A DNA stretch of 64,000 bases from Impatiens glandulifera (taxonomy: Eukaryota; Streptophyta; Magnoliopsida; Ericales; Balsaminaceae), in the NCBI RefSeq assembly GCF_907164915.1, contig NC_061867.1, forward strand, positions 31,183,751 through 31,247,750, in the 5' to 3' direction. The notes beneath the pieces are model-generated. The model saw nothing but the letters and a program-made list of their open reading frames with translations. It ran no database searches and was not told the origin of the DNA. Every line of letters begins with the position of its first letter. The first letter of the stretch is position 1. Positions 44,846 through 56,207 of this stretch are shown in pieces. Both the position numbers and the translations under genes were made by a program.

Positions 44846-44852
44846 ACTTCCT

Positions 44853-44871
44853 TGGCGACTTTATTGGGGAT
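44853..44871 (+). other. tRNA-Arg-type primer-binding site
   Basis: TGGCGACTTTATTGGGGAT matches, with a few changes, the TGGCGACTC-x-(G/A)CTGGGGA site used by plant Tat/Ogre elements. It gives the element a plus orientation. Confidence 0.65.
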
Positions 44872-45084
44872 TATCTTGTTATTTTAAAATGAATAAAATA
44901 AACAAAATTCTATATATTTATAAAATTATTATTTATAACATTCCACTCTCACAATAGTCTACCCCACGGGGTTCCTCACCCCAACAGGTACTTAGGTTTT
45001 ATCCTAATAGTTGCCTAGGATGGGTACATCACCCAGACATACGTGAAGGAGTATCAAATCGGAATTTTGTAATCCTACAATTAC

Positions 45085-45990
45085 GTGAAGACTCTCCAAG
45101 AACTCAACATTTCTCTAAGAACTCGGAGCAGAGTCGATTTCCATCCCACTTTCAAAAAAACAACCCATGCGGTTAATCTTCATGTCCTATCTCACGATCA
45201 AAGAATGGAAAACGAGCCCAGAACTCTAAACTCTGGTGATAGTCTTCTTCCTCAGCTCAAGAAGACTAATGTTAATATTTCCATCTAAGTAATCTTGATG
45301 TATTCTATCGAGCACTGGCAAGAGTTGGTTGGTATCATTTCAGCAACTCCTCAAATCAACATGATAGGTTTCGAGGACAAAGACCTACCTGTTCTCGATG
45401 AACCTCATGTTAAGGCTCTTTACATTTCTATAAAGATGGATGATAAAGTCATTTTATATGAATCTGATCGACAATGGTTTAGCATTGAACATATGTCCTT
45501 GGAAGACTCTCCGAGAACTTGACATTTCTGCTGATAAAGTTCTTCCCTTAGACCTGTGCGTCCGTGGCTTTGATAATTCTCGTCGAGAGATTTTGAGTAG
45601 CTTCTAAGCAAAGATCTACATAGCTGATGTACCTTTTGAGGTAGAGTTTTGCGTAATTAATATGCGACCATCATACAACCTGATCTTGAGAAGACCCTGG
45701 TTGCATCAGGTTAAGGCTCTTGCCTTCACCCTGCATCAGAAAATCTGCTTCATGACTAACGACAAACTCGTCACCATAGAAGGTGAGAAATACGTCACAA
45801 CCATCATCAGTTCAAGTAACCCAGAGATTGAGTTAAGTGAATTCTACATTTATCCTATATTTAGGCAAGGGAATGACTCATCTTCCACTTATGACTTTAC
45901 TCCTTATAGTACAATCTCCCTACGTCTCATGCGGAAAATGGGATATTTCTCAGGAATGGGTTTAGGCCAAACGCTACTAGCTTGACTTCT
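45085..45990 (+). pseudogene. gypsy (Tat/Ogre-type) protease and G-patch remnant
   Basis: Reading along the plus strand: MIGFEDKDLPVLDEPHVKAL (45361 onward), then in another frame the protease site LIDNGLALNICPWKTLRELD (GACAATGGT at 45470-45478), VLPLDLCVRGFDNSRREIL, a TAA after SSF, and FCVINMRPSYNLILRRPWLH with LHQKICFM (45650 onward). A G-patch-like LMRKMGYFSGMGLG ends the frame at about 45985. An extra copy of the KTLQELNIS segment lies at 45085-45110. No gag and no RT/integrase follow, so only a fragment survives. It is broken by frameshifts and stops. Confidence 0.75.
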
Positions 45991-46189
45991 TTCTCCTGGT
46001 CTTATTACGACTCATACCACTTCAGCGTCGGTTATACTCCAACAGAGGGTGAGAAATCCTGGAAAGGTAAAATTTCTAAACAATGTATACATATTCCCCC
46101 AACCCTAAATGGACAGTTTATAGGATTCTTTAACACATTTTTCCTCCACTTTAGCTGACAATTTAAATAAAAAAAGGAGAATTGAGTAC

Positions 46190-46582
46190 CTACACTTTTA
46201 TTTTAACATCGCCCAAGTAGATTTTTCCTTTATAAGCATGATCCTCTCCTTTCTTTCCTACATTATTTTTCCATACTTTATTTACTCTCCAGATGGATTT
46301 ACTCATGATATTATAGGTTTTAGATTTAGGGAACTTCATAAGTTCCCTCATTATTTCAACTGACCAGTATACTATCTTTTCATACTCTTCCGTCTTTATA
46401 AATTTTTGTCCTTAAGATAGTGTACATTCAATTGGACTGTTGTTTGTTAAATTTTTTCTTTCTTGAGCACACTCTCTCCTTTCTTTAGCAATCCTATCAA
46501 TTTCTTTTTCGGCTGCATATCTTAAATCTTTCATCGCAAATTCTTTTACTTTCTTATCCTTATTGCTTTTCTTTCTTCCCAT
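46190..46582 (-). pseudogene. Y1: unrecognised basic protein gene fragment
   Basis: One frame from ATG 46582 (MGRKKSNKDKKVKEFAMKDL) to TAG 46190, 131 codons with a TAA at 46412. The first part is Lys-rich and probably helical (RYAAEKEIDRIAKERRECAQ). The second part is EEYEKIVYWSVEIMRELMKF, then KSIWRVNKVWKNNVGKKGED, ending DVKIKV. A hydrophobic run precedes the ATG in frame (SIISLFSCFFMFFIK), so an upstream start with a membrane anchor is possible. Y2 at 58303-58881 is a diverged copy in the same orientation. I do not recognise the family. Confidence 0.55.
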
Positions 46583-46857
46583 TTTAATGAAAAACATAAA
46601 AAAACAACTAAATAGAGAAATTATAGAACATAGTATACCAAAAACCCTAGCTATTACAAAACATGGTAAATTAGGCTTTAATAGGCTTAGTGGCTGAGGG
46701 ACTTTTATTTGGAAGGTCTTCATTCACTTTGAAATCTTTTTTGTACACTTATGACAATGTAAAATTCAGGATACTAACCTTAAAAATAGGTCTAAGATTG
46801 AGGTTGAGTTTCTCCAGCTCGCTTGAAAGATATAACAATTGTTGTGTCATGCCATAT

Positions 46858-48091
46858 TGTTAGGATCGGGATCGCCATTGGAGGACCGGGGTCCGACTTT
46901 TAAGGGTGAACGCTTAATAACACAACACACACACACTGGTAATAGTCCGGTTAGAGACTAGAACCACTTCTTAACACAACACAAGTTGTCAAAAACCTCT
47001 TGAACAGGTTCAAGTGCAGAAGTGGTTTGTTTCAGCTTGAAGCAACACACACAGTTCGGTTTGGAAGGAGTTTAGAAGGAGATATCAGTTTAAAGAGAAA
47101 GCCAGTTTGGTTTAGGAAGTTATTAGTTATTTCGGTTCGGTTTAGATGTTTCGGTTAGGCTTGAGTGAGTAAACCGAAATATGAAAGTAAAGAACGCGAG
47201 ACAGGATTTTATGGATGTTCGGAGTTTAATCTCCTACGTCACCCCTTCTTCTCAAACAGTGAGAAAGATATTCACTAAGGAATATTACACAATCACAACA
47301 CACAATCTGAACGAGTAACAGCTCGTCGGTTACACCACTCACAATGATGTAATACAATACTTTTTACTCAATAGTAAAATAAACACACAATACAAAACAC
47401 TTTCTAAAATCACTATTCGAGGTCGTGCGTAAGATCTTATATTTCTGTTCCTTCTCTCTTGTATGAGCTTTTTTGTAATGATCTTACGCGTATGTTTCTT
47501 CGGCACCATGCGCTTCTATTTATAGAGTAAATATTATAACGGTCATAATTTTCTCTCTCCGCTGAATTGGTCATCTAAAGCCACGCCGGTCAGGTTTAGG
47601 TTACGTGCACGTTTTGTCATTTCGGACACATGGCATACATGCACTTTGGTCGGCTTGCATTTTGGACACATGGCATACATGCACCAGGTCTGCCGCCTGA
47701 ATCAGATGTTGCTTGTAGAATTAGATAAACAGTTTCATCATTGTTTTCGTTGCATGATTCTGATCCGGATGTTTTCTTCTCGTGTATTTCCGAGAAATAT
47801 CTATATCGTCATATTACGTCATCTTCTCAGATTCATCACTTTTCATATTTTTCCGTTGAGATTTTATGATATTCAATAAAGAATGAGTCAGCCGGATGAA
47901 TTAGTCGGATGATGATACTTTTACTAGCCGGTCAAGTTGAAGGAGTTCATCTAGTTTAACAGACTATGACCGGATCATTGAGTCATGTACTTTAGCTGGT
48001 TTGATGCGGTTTGATCTGTACCTGCACAGAAAGATTGAGATTGATTAAGTTCTTTGGCCGGTTAAAATTAATCTACTTAATTTTTCTAACA
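46858..48091 (-). repeat. LTR4 (3' LTR of element B)
   Basis: TGTTAGGATCGGGATCG...TTTTTCTAACA, 1,234 bp. It contains CTTGAACAGGTTCAAG (about 47010-47025), the conserved ATGGATGTTCGG...GTCACCCC block (about 47207-47253) and a minus-strand TATA box TACTCTATAAATAGAAGC at 47512-47529. Confidence 0.9.
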
Positions 48092-48447
48092 ATTTATCCC
48101 TTTTTGATTATTTAGAATAAATATTCAAAACTTTTAATGTGTGGCCGGTTTAAAAATTAACTTGATTTTACCAAGTTTTGAAGAATGTTTTTAGCAAAAT
48201 CTCCATTTCTGATACTTTTCAAAGAAAAGTTTCAAAATATGATGTTTTTAAATATGTGTCTGATGAACCTAAGTCGTTTGAAAGATTTGATTTTTCAAAA
48301 ACTAACTTCATAAACCATGAGAAAATAAGCTAAAATTTGAGGTGATAAGTTCATAAGTTCAAAATATAAAGAAATTAAATAAGTAAACTATGGGTCGGAT
48401 GGTTCTCCCTTATCTTTTTCTTTGAGCTTTTTCTCCTGCTCGGCTTG

Positions 48448-51268
48448 TCATTCACTTTCCCTTTGATCTGCATCCATGCACCATCCGGTTAAGAGGCTTG
48501 TTCTTCCGGGAGGTAAGTGGTTGAAGTTGAAGGATCCACCTGTTGGTCTGATTGGTCGCGATGGGGGAGCGACTGATGTTCCCTGACTTGTTGATAGGGT
48601 AGATGAGGTCGGTGCAGCTTTCTTTTTCCTTGGTTGTAGAGGATTGTCATCCTCTTCTTCTTCATCGGCGAGTGGGTCTTGAAGACCTCTTTGTTCTACC
48701 CGAGACATCAGTTTGACGAACTTCTTTCTTTTAGCCTGTCGCCGTGTCACCATTCCTTCAGCTTGAACCGGTTGAGTTTCTTTTTGTTTCGCCTTTTCTT
48801 CCTTATCAAATTCTTGTGCTATTCTGTAGTCCTTGTCTTCCAGTTCTTTTCTCAACCGTTCTTGTTTGTCTTCTTCTTCATGGAGTCGGAGGGCTGCTTC
48901 CGCATCAGATCGGATCTGTATTTGAGTGTCAACCGATTTTGACTTTGTCAGCTCCTCAATCTGAGTCGCCATAACTTGCATCATTTCTAACAATGGAGCG
49001 GTTGATGACTCAATTGTTGCCTTAACCGATTCAATTAATTCAGATTTAAGGGTGGTGGTTCTGGCCTCCGTGACGTTGTGTCATTCGTTCATTGAGGTGG
49101 CAACAGCATTATCGATGATGTCCTTAATATTCTCGGATGTGTACTCAATTTCTTGACTTGGTTGAGTATGAACCGACACTACAGTTTTCGATTTCTCTTG
49201 ATTGGTCAAATCTTTTTCCTTGGAAGAAGAGTGAGAAGTGGACATACATGGGGAGATATGGAAGTCGGCTTTATCTTCATTTGGATACGGTTGAGGACCC
49301 TCTTGCCGGTCCCTTGCAGTTTTGGAGGATTCACCGATTTCAAAGATCGGCTTACTCTAGTAGTCTTCCGGATGCAAAAGACAATCTTTGCATATTAATT
49401 TTAATTCTTACTCTAGTCGTTTGATGTTAAGAATGATATCGTTTCTCACCTTGCTGAACCGTTCAAGCATTATCTTTTCAACCTCGGTTGGATTCTTTTG
49501 AACGTTATTCAATGCTTCATTCAATGCTTTTAGCTTAGCCTTATCATCGACCAGAGTCCATCTTGCCAAGACCATTAACACGACATCGGTTTTCGCAAGT
49601 TCGAAAGCTTCCTTTTCTATTACCAACAGTTTCGACCAGTACTTATTTTCGGTAAAGTCAGGAAGTATGTGTGAGAATTTGGTTTGACTTCTGATTCTGA
49701 CCCAATAGTGATAAGGGCGACCTATTCCTTCAGCTGCTTCGTCCAGATGAATTAGTAGTTGCTGAAACATGGCCTCTATTTCCTGTTCAGAAACCGGAGG
49801 AGCTGATTCCGGTAAAATTTCGGGTTGTTCTTGTCCCTGAGCAGTAGGAGCGGTTGACCCATTCTGAGATCTGTTTCCTCCTTGCACTAGAGGATCATCC
49901 TTAGTCAATTCTTGTGTTTCTTTATTACCCGGATTTGAACCTTTCGGTTTAATAGATTTGTTGACTGTCCCTTATTGAGCCGATTTTGGGTTAGATCCGG
50001 TTGGGATAGAATCTCCCACAGCCAGACTGGATGAATGTATTTCTTCATTGTCTCCCTATCGCACTAGAGGGACTTCTGTTTCAGCATTGGCCGTTTCTTC
50101 GGCCGAATTGATTTTGGTTTGATCAGTTGCACCATCCTGACCACTTTTCTAAGGAACACTTGTCACCTCGTCTTCATTAGCACGAGTGACATCTTGTACC
50201 ACTTTCTCTATAGTATTCCTAACAGATTTAGGGTGAATAGAGTGAATACTAACCTCTTCAGACGGAGGAGGGGATGAGAAGATAGGAACCAGAATGTTAA
50301 CCCTTAAGAGAATGGGTTGAAATAGAGGATCGAATAGCCGAGGGGATCGCTCGGATGATGTTCTCTCAGAATCATTGTCCTTGCTACCCGCTTTCTTTGC
50401 AGCATACTTTTTGGTTCTCTTCGCCACAGATTCGAATCTCCCTGTCTTCTCTCGGGCTTCAGTTTGTTTGGCCATACCCTTCGGTTTGGCTTTTTTAGGA
50501 CCTGCGCCTTCCGGTGCAGCCGGTTCGGCCTCCTTAGAACCCCTGGTCCTTGGAACTCTTTCTTTGGCCGGTTTAACGATCCGGGTTTGTACACTCTCAG
50601 CATTCATAATTATGGAGTTAGAGAGAGGTGTACCTTCACTGATTTTGATCTTTAGGTGTTGAAGTATTTTCCCGATCGATATGGCGTAATCTTGAACCCG
50701 ATCCTTTGTCTTGGCAACCACTTCGCATAGTTGCTCGAATAATACACAGTCCCAATCAATATTGTCACCACGGACTATGCCCATCATCATCTCGAGTTTT
50801 AGTCGGGTTGTCGAAGTTTCCTCCTTTTCCTTGTAGAGATTTAGAGTCGATATCTAGGAGCCACCGGAACTCCGGCTTCAATTTCTTCTTCCGGCTGGTG
50901 TGATTCACCAGGTCACCCACATCCTTCGAAAGTGCTTGTCGGACCGCCGTAGAGTCGACTTCTGATAAACTGGTACGGAAATCCCTTCCGACATTTGGTA
51001 AGCCGAGAGCTTCAGCAAATAGCTCATCGTTGATCTCAAAAGTGGTGCTGCACACGGTGGCAGTGTTGGTTCTCTTCGTCAAACTCGCCTGGCTGAAGAA
51101 CTCCAGGACTTCATTCTGATGAAGAACAAACGGACCATATAGGAACGTCTCCAGCCCAGATTCCCTCAAAGATCCGATCAAGGCCTTATACTCACTAGTT
51201 CCATTTTCGTCGATGTCTTTGAAGTCTACCTGCAAGATTTAAGTGAAGAGTGCGTTATCTCGTCCCAT
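48448..51268 (-). pseudogene. X3 of element B: X-domain protein with basic/coiled-coil tail
   Basis: Starts at ATG 51268 (MGRDNALFT, then a TAA where element A has a His codon) and ends at TGA 48448: 2,821 bp against 2,841 bp in element A. The X domain (about 51235-50600) contains LETFLYGPFVLHQNEVLEFF, ALGLPNVGRDF and, after a frameshift near 50780, NIDWDCVLFEQLCEVVAKTK. A Lys/Glu/Pro-rich region with AKRTKKYAAKKAGSK follows (about 50420), then the conserved EAMFQQLLIHLDEAAEGIGR (about 49800-49740), a coiled-coil-like LEMMQVMATQIEELTKSKS (48990) and a highly charged end with RRQAKRKKFVK. Several stops lie between 50149 and 49908. No transmembrane or signal sequence. Function unknown. Confidence 0.75.
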
Positions 51269-51368
51269 GGTGATTGATGACGATATTGAAGATGATCGTG
51301 AGAGATAAAAACACATAACTACTTTGGAATTTCTAGAGAGAGAGAGCGTGGATGAATAATGATTCAAC

Positions 51369-51387
51369 TTCCAATTTATATAGATGG
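51369..51387 (-). promoter_or_regulatory. TATA-like box of X3, element B
   Basis: The minus strand reads CATCTATATAAATTGGAA, about 105-115 bp upstream of the X3 ATG. It corresponds to 17501-17517 in element A. Confidence 0.6.
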
Positions 51388-51804
51388 CGGTTTCTTGACG
51401 GTTAAGAAACCTAACCGTCACTTGGTTCTTGATTTTGGCGCCAAAATTTCCCTCCATAAGTTACTGCAGTAACTTTTGGCGGTAAATAAGAGTGGTAAAT
51501 TTGAGCGGTAATCTGGGGGCTGTAAAACTCTTGGCGGTTATTTTTGAAGTTTGACCGAATTTTTAGGCTCATATTTATTGTTTTGCCGAAACTTTGGTTA
51601 ACCGGAAGTTTTTTATGTTTAACCGGAATTTTATGTTGAGCCGGAAGATTATGGTGAACTGGAAGTTTTTGTGTTAAGCCGGAAGATTAGAAAGAGTAAA
51701 ATATTATATATTAAGCCGAAAATGATGATAAATTAAATGGTCACCCGGTCGTACAACAAAATGACCGTTATGACCGAAAATAAATTGAAAGAAAGGAAAT
51801 TTTA

Positions 51805-52557
51805 TCATTCGCGAAGATTCATCTCATTCATCTTCAAGTCCCAATCCTCCACGGTGTAGCCGGTCCGACTTTCAATTCTTGCAATCCAACTGTCCAGCAT
51901 ATCACTAGTGAACGTGTTTACCGGTCCTACCAGGATTCCGGGTCTGAGATTTGGAATGACGGAACAGATGAACCAGGTGATTTGAGGAGTGAATCCGATT
52001 TTTCTCATGCGAGCCGTGATATATCCCTTTAGGCTGTTGAAAATGAGAGTGGCCCAGTTTATGGGTGAGAGACCTATTATGGCGATCATGATATCACTCA
52101 CTTGCCAAGAGTAATTTTGATTCGCCATTCGGCTTAGAATTAATCGCTGGATCAAGTCCTGGAGGATCTGGAAGTGGGGAGCTAGGTCATCTTTCAGACC
52201 GTAGCATCCAACCTTGTTTATTCTACCGGTGAAAATGTTCCTATAACGCTCATTTGCTTCAACCGGAGGGGAGGGAAAATCATAGAACCCTTCGGTTGGA
52301 AGGTTGAACAATTCTTCGAACGACTCCTCAGTGAGCCGGTAGAACTCGCAATCTATGTAAGTGGTGATGCTGCCATCACCCCTTACTTGAGCATTGTTGA
52401 AGAATTCGTGCACCTCTTCTTCGAGGATGGTTTCCGATCCTTCAAGGAATGTTTGAAGACTGGATTGGACCAGAGGTTCGATTATGACATTGCCGACTTT
52501 GTTCTCAGAAGCGGCTTCGAAATCGACGATGATGGAGTTTCGAATTTCAGTATTCAT
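51805..52557 (-). CDS. X2 of element B: intact X-domain accessory protein (250 aa)
   Basis: The only cassette gene open from start to stop. The start is ATG 52557 (MNTEIRNSIIVDFEAASENK), chosen over an upstream ATG at 52602 because element A shares this start and the TATA-like box lies about 105 bp before it. Blocks: SLQTFLEGSETILEEEVHEF, FFNNAQ, EELFNLPTEGFYDF, LSPINWATLIFNSLKGYI and IGFTPQITWFI, ending MNEMNLRE. No signal peptide, membrane span or catalytic motif was recognised. The layout resembles Pfam Transposase_32 ('putative plant transposon protein') by memory only. It sits between X3 and X1 in sense with the element; its role is unknown. Confidence 0.75.
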   Translation of the reverse strand: MNTEIRNSIIVDFEAASENKVGNVIIEPLVQSSLQTFLEGSETILEEEVHEFFNNAQVRGDGSITTYIDCEFYRLTEESFEELFNLPTEGFYDFPSPPVEANERYRNIFTGRINKVGCYGLKDDLAPHFQILQDLIQRLILSRMANQNYSWQVSDIMIAIIGLSPINWATLIFNSLKGYITARMRKIGFTPQITWFICSVIPNLRPGILVGPVNTFTSDMLDSWIARIESRTGYTVEDWDLKMNEMNLRE

Positions 52558-52656
52558 TTTGAAAGACAAATGAGGAGTTGAAATATGGAGATGAAGATTC
52601 AAAGTATAGAGAAATAAAATTGCTTTCGAAATGTGATTTGTTTGGAGAAGAATGAT

Positions 52657-52673
52657 GTCTTTATATAGTGCAG
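52657..52673 (-). promoter_or_regulatory. TATA-like box of X2, element B
   Basis: The minus strand reads CTGCACTATATAAAGAC, about 105 bp upstream of the X2 ATG, almost identical to 18727-18741 of element A. Confidence 0.65.
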
Positions 52674-53043
52674 GTGGTTAGAAAACATTTAATGAGAATA
52701 TTTTGAAAAATTTGACCGTTTATGTATTATCAATAAATGATTGATGCCTTTTCAAGAGAATAACCTGTTTGGAAAAGGTACGATGTAGGCTGTCTATTGT
52801 ATCCGGACTAGGCACGCCTTTTGGAAAATGAATAAGTCTGTTCCCAAAAATGATTTTGAGATTATTCGGTGTAGAATATTTTTCAGAACATTAATGTTTT
52901 TATTGACTGAAGATTTGGCTAAAAGAGGAAGGAAATGATTTTCATTAAAAGATGTACCAAACCGGTAGTACAACAAAATTACCGGTTCGGTAGAGTGAGA
53001 AAAGGAGATGTCATAGTTTGGTTAAAGACAAAACAAGATAAGA

Positions 53044-53778
53044 TTAATGGTTGGATGACCTAACGGTTGAAGTCTTCTTAGCCGTTGTCTTGTCCCATCT
53101 GTCGTTCATCTCTTGAACTCTCTCCTTGGTTAGCACATGTTTTGGATGGAGAGTGACACATGGGCCGGAATGGATGTCGAGACTGGCGCAGAAACCGCTC
53201 AGTTGGGGAGCGTAGCCGGTTTTATTGATGGTGATCATCCTTTTCAGATTGTTGAAGATAATCCAAGACCAGTTTACCGGGGTGCCAACTGTGATGTCAA
53301 TCACCATTTCAAAGACTTACTAGGTGTAGTAGTAGCTATTTTCCCTACCCAGAACAGATTTTCCCAGAATCTCGCTGAGAATCTGGTACTTGTGAGAAAG
53401 GTGACTCTTAGAACACCAGGTTTTAACCGAAATGTTAGAACTTGAGAACAAGTGACACATTTCTTCAATGGTCACTAGAGAGTATGTAAGATCGGTTACC
53501 CATTCAGTTGGTAAAGTGCAGTATTTAGCGAAATTCGTCTCACTGAATAGGAAAGTTTGGCTGTAGACTTGCGCCAGGATGATATCCCGATGCACTTCCT
53601 TAACGGTCTTAAAGAATTCATCGACTACCTGATAGTCGATGATGACACCATTTTCTAAGAATTTTATTAGCTCGGTTCTTTCAATGGCAAGAAACAACTC
53701 CTTGATGCCATAATCTTCATATTGATAGATCAAGTTGAAGTCGGCTAAAAGAATCTTCTTAGAGAAAGAAGTAGTGTT
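53044..53778 (-). pseudogene. X1 of element B: X-domain accessory protein
   Basis: 735 bp, same length as X1 of element A. The codon aligned with the element A start is AAC, so the start is lost; the first in-frame ATG is 53733. Blocks: KKILLADFNLIYQ, YQVVDEFFKTVKEV, AKYCTLPTEWVTDL (the Gly of LPxxG is Trp here), a TAG-TAA double stop near 53320, then VNWSWIIFNNLKRMI and a short basic tail ending at TAA 53044. It lies just downstream of RNase H, as in element A. Confidence 0.75.
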
Positions 53779-53859
53779 AATGTTCTTTATATAATCTTTG
53801 CTTAAGTGTTTTTGTCGATAATGTTCTTGTGAAATGGTGTAATGTTTGAGATATGAAAG

Positions 53860-54062
53860 GCTGTTTAAATAGCCAAGGGTTCGGCTAGGTTAGGTATGTG
53901 GGCGTGCTTAATGATGTCATCAAGTAATTAGTTTGAGGTTAACTTGTTTAGATGTACAATGTTTAGTTCCAATGCAGTGATAATGATGGCTAAAGATTTT
54001 CATGATTAAAAATAAATATATGGAAGAAGTGTTAGTCTTCTTGTCTTGATGATGGACACGTA
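53860..54062 (-). promoter_or_regulatory. X1 promoter region, element B
   Basis: The minus strand has TTGGCTATTTAAACAGC (about 53860-53876), about 85-95 bp upstream of the X1 start position, and a degraded G-box (CACGTA on the plus strand, 54057-54062) at the place where elements A and D have CACGTG. Confidence 0.45.
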
Positions 54063-54489
54063 TCGTCATCTCGATTGAGGTAGACTGTTTTATGATTTAT
54101 AGGTTCCATTTTCAAGGTATGCATGAAAACGCGGTCATCGGTCCCAAGTTTTCCGGACAAATTCAGTTTTCCAAGATCATGATGCATTTTATTGATTAGT
54201 TTTCCATGACTAGTTTTATCGAGATAGCTTGTTCCGGTGTGAAGAAGTGTCGATATTTGTTCAATTTTAAATAGACTATCTGTTTTACCAAGTCATTTGA
54301 ACCACTCAATATAGATACATGTGATTTGGTAGTATGAATTTGTCAAGCTTGATCGGAGACATCTTTCCGGTTAGCATCCTTGAGTGTTTAATTTCCTATT
54401 GAGGTACGGCTTGAGAAGCGAGAGCTTCTCCCTGAGCTCATGCCCCGGTTTTTCATGATGATGTATGTTTGAAAGCATGTATTGATGTT

Positions 54490-56168
54490 TTATGGCATAA
54501 GTTGTTTACTATCAGTAAGTCCTAAGATATTTCTGAAGTAAGAGAACTTAGCTTCCTGTAGTGGTTTAGTGAAGATATCAGCCACTTGTTGTTCGTTTGA
54601 GACATACTCCAACCGGATGTGTTTTTGCTTCACATGCTCCCGGATGAAATGATGTCTTATGTTAATGTGCTTAGTTCCTAAGTGCAATACCGGATTTTAT
54701 GTGATTGCTATTGCGCTTGTGTTGTCACAGAAGATTGGAGATTCTTCGGTAGTGACACCGAAATTCCTGAGTTTTTGTTGGATCCAAAGAAGTTGTGCAC
54801 AAAAGCTTCTGGCTGCTAGGTACTTTGCCTCTGTCGTTGAAGTTGCAACTAAAGTTTGCTTTTTGCTGTACCATGAGACCAGCCGGTCTCCTAGAAACTG
54901 ACAAGTCCCACTTGTACTCTTTCGATCGATTTTGCAGCCTGTATAGTCTGCATCAGAGTAACTTATTAGATTAAAACTAGAGTCTTTTGGGTACCATAAT
55001 CCCACATCTTGAGTTCCCTTCAGATATTTTAGAATCCTTTTAGCCGCGGTATAATGTGATTGCTTAGGATTGGCTTGAAATCTCCCACATACTCCAACTG
55101 CAAACATGATGTCCGGTCGGCTGGCTGTTAGGTAAAATAGTGAACCGATGATTCCTCGATATGCTGTTATGTCTACTACTTGACCGTCCTCGTCTTTATC
55201 TAACTTCACAAATGAGCTCATCGGAGTAGCCGCCTCGGCACATGTGTCCATTCCGAATTTTTTCAACAGTTCACTGTGTATTTTGGCTGGCTTATGAAAG
55301 TTCCAGTTTCAATCTGCTTGACCTGAAGACCTAAGAAGAAACTCAATTCTCTCATCATACTCATTTGAAATTTATCAGTCATTATTTTTGAGAATTTATA
55401 ACATAATTTTGGATCGGTTGAACCGAAAATAATATCATCAACATATATTTGAACAAGTAATATGTGTTCCTTTTTCTCAAATTTTAAAAGAGTTTTATCA
55501 ACCGAACCTATCGTAAACTTGTGATCATATAAGAATGCGGTTAATGTGTCGTACCCGGCTCTTGGAGCCTGTTTTAAACCATAAAGGGCTTTCTTTAGCC
55601 GGTAATCATAATTCATTTGTTCTGAACTTTTGAAACCTGGAGGTTGTTCAACATACACCTCTTCATTTATTTTACAATTTAGAAAAGCACTCTTAACATC
55701 CATTTGAAAAACTTTGAAATTTTTGAAAGCCGCAAATACCAAAAATATTCTAATGGCCTCAAGTCTAGCCACAGGAGCAAATAATTCTTCAAATTCAATG
55801 CCTTCTTGTTGTTTGTAACCTTGAGTCATTAGCCGGGCTTTGTTCCTCGGAACTAAACCGTCTTCATTGAGTTTATTTCTGAATACCCATCTTGTTCCTA
55901 TGACTGATTTATGTTTCGGTCTTGGAACTAGGTACCAGACTTTATTTCTCTCAAACTCGTTTAGTTTTACTTGCATTGCTAAAATCCAATCGGGATTTAG
56001 CAAAGCTTCATCCACCTTTTTCGGCTCAATTTGTGATATGAAAGTTGAGTTTTCATATTGTTCCAAATTTTGTCGCCTAGTTCGGACGGGTGATGAGATG
56101 TTACCTATTACTAATTCAAGAAGATGATTTTTATTTCTTCTGAGGTTTATTTTGGATGTGTCTTTCAA
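54490..56168 (-). pseudogene. reverse transcriptase-RNase H region, element B
   Basis: RT 56168-55263: [74 protein letters not shown] (usual Trp is Gly) and the intact catalytic [10 protein letters not shown]. RNase H 55266-54490: YSDADYTGCKIDRKSTSGTC, STTEAKYLAARSFCAQLLW, SPIFCDNTSAIAIT, a stop, then NIRHHFIREHVKQKH and QQVADIFTKPLQEAKF, ending at TAA 54490. RT and RNase H are in different frames near 55265. Pol is close to complete but not functional as it stands. Confidence 0.9.
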
Positions 56169-56207
56169 GCATCCATTTGACTGATAAAGGTTAGACGGAT
56201 CGGTAGG

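Noticed and set aside
50375..50903. Plus-strand frames opposite X3 of element B
   Set aside because: Same reason: shadows of the conserved minus-strand gene.
48448..53778. X genes as an envelope gene of a Sirevirus-like element
   Set aside because: No signal peptide, transmembrane segment or fusion-peptide-like stretch was seen, and there are three paralogues with their own promoter-like boxes.
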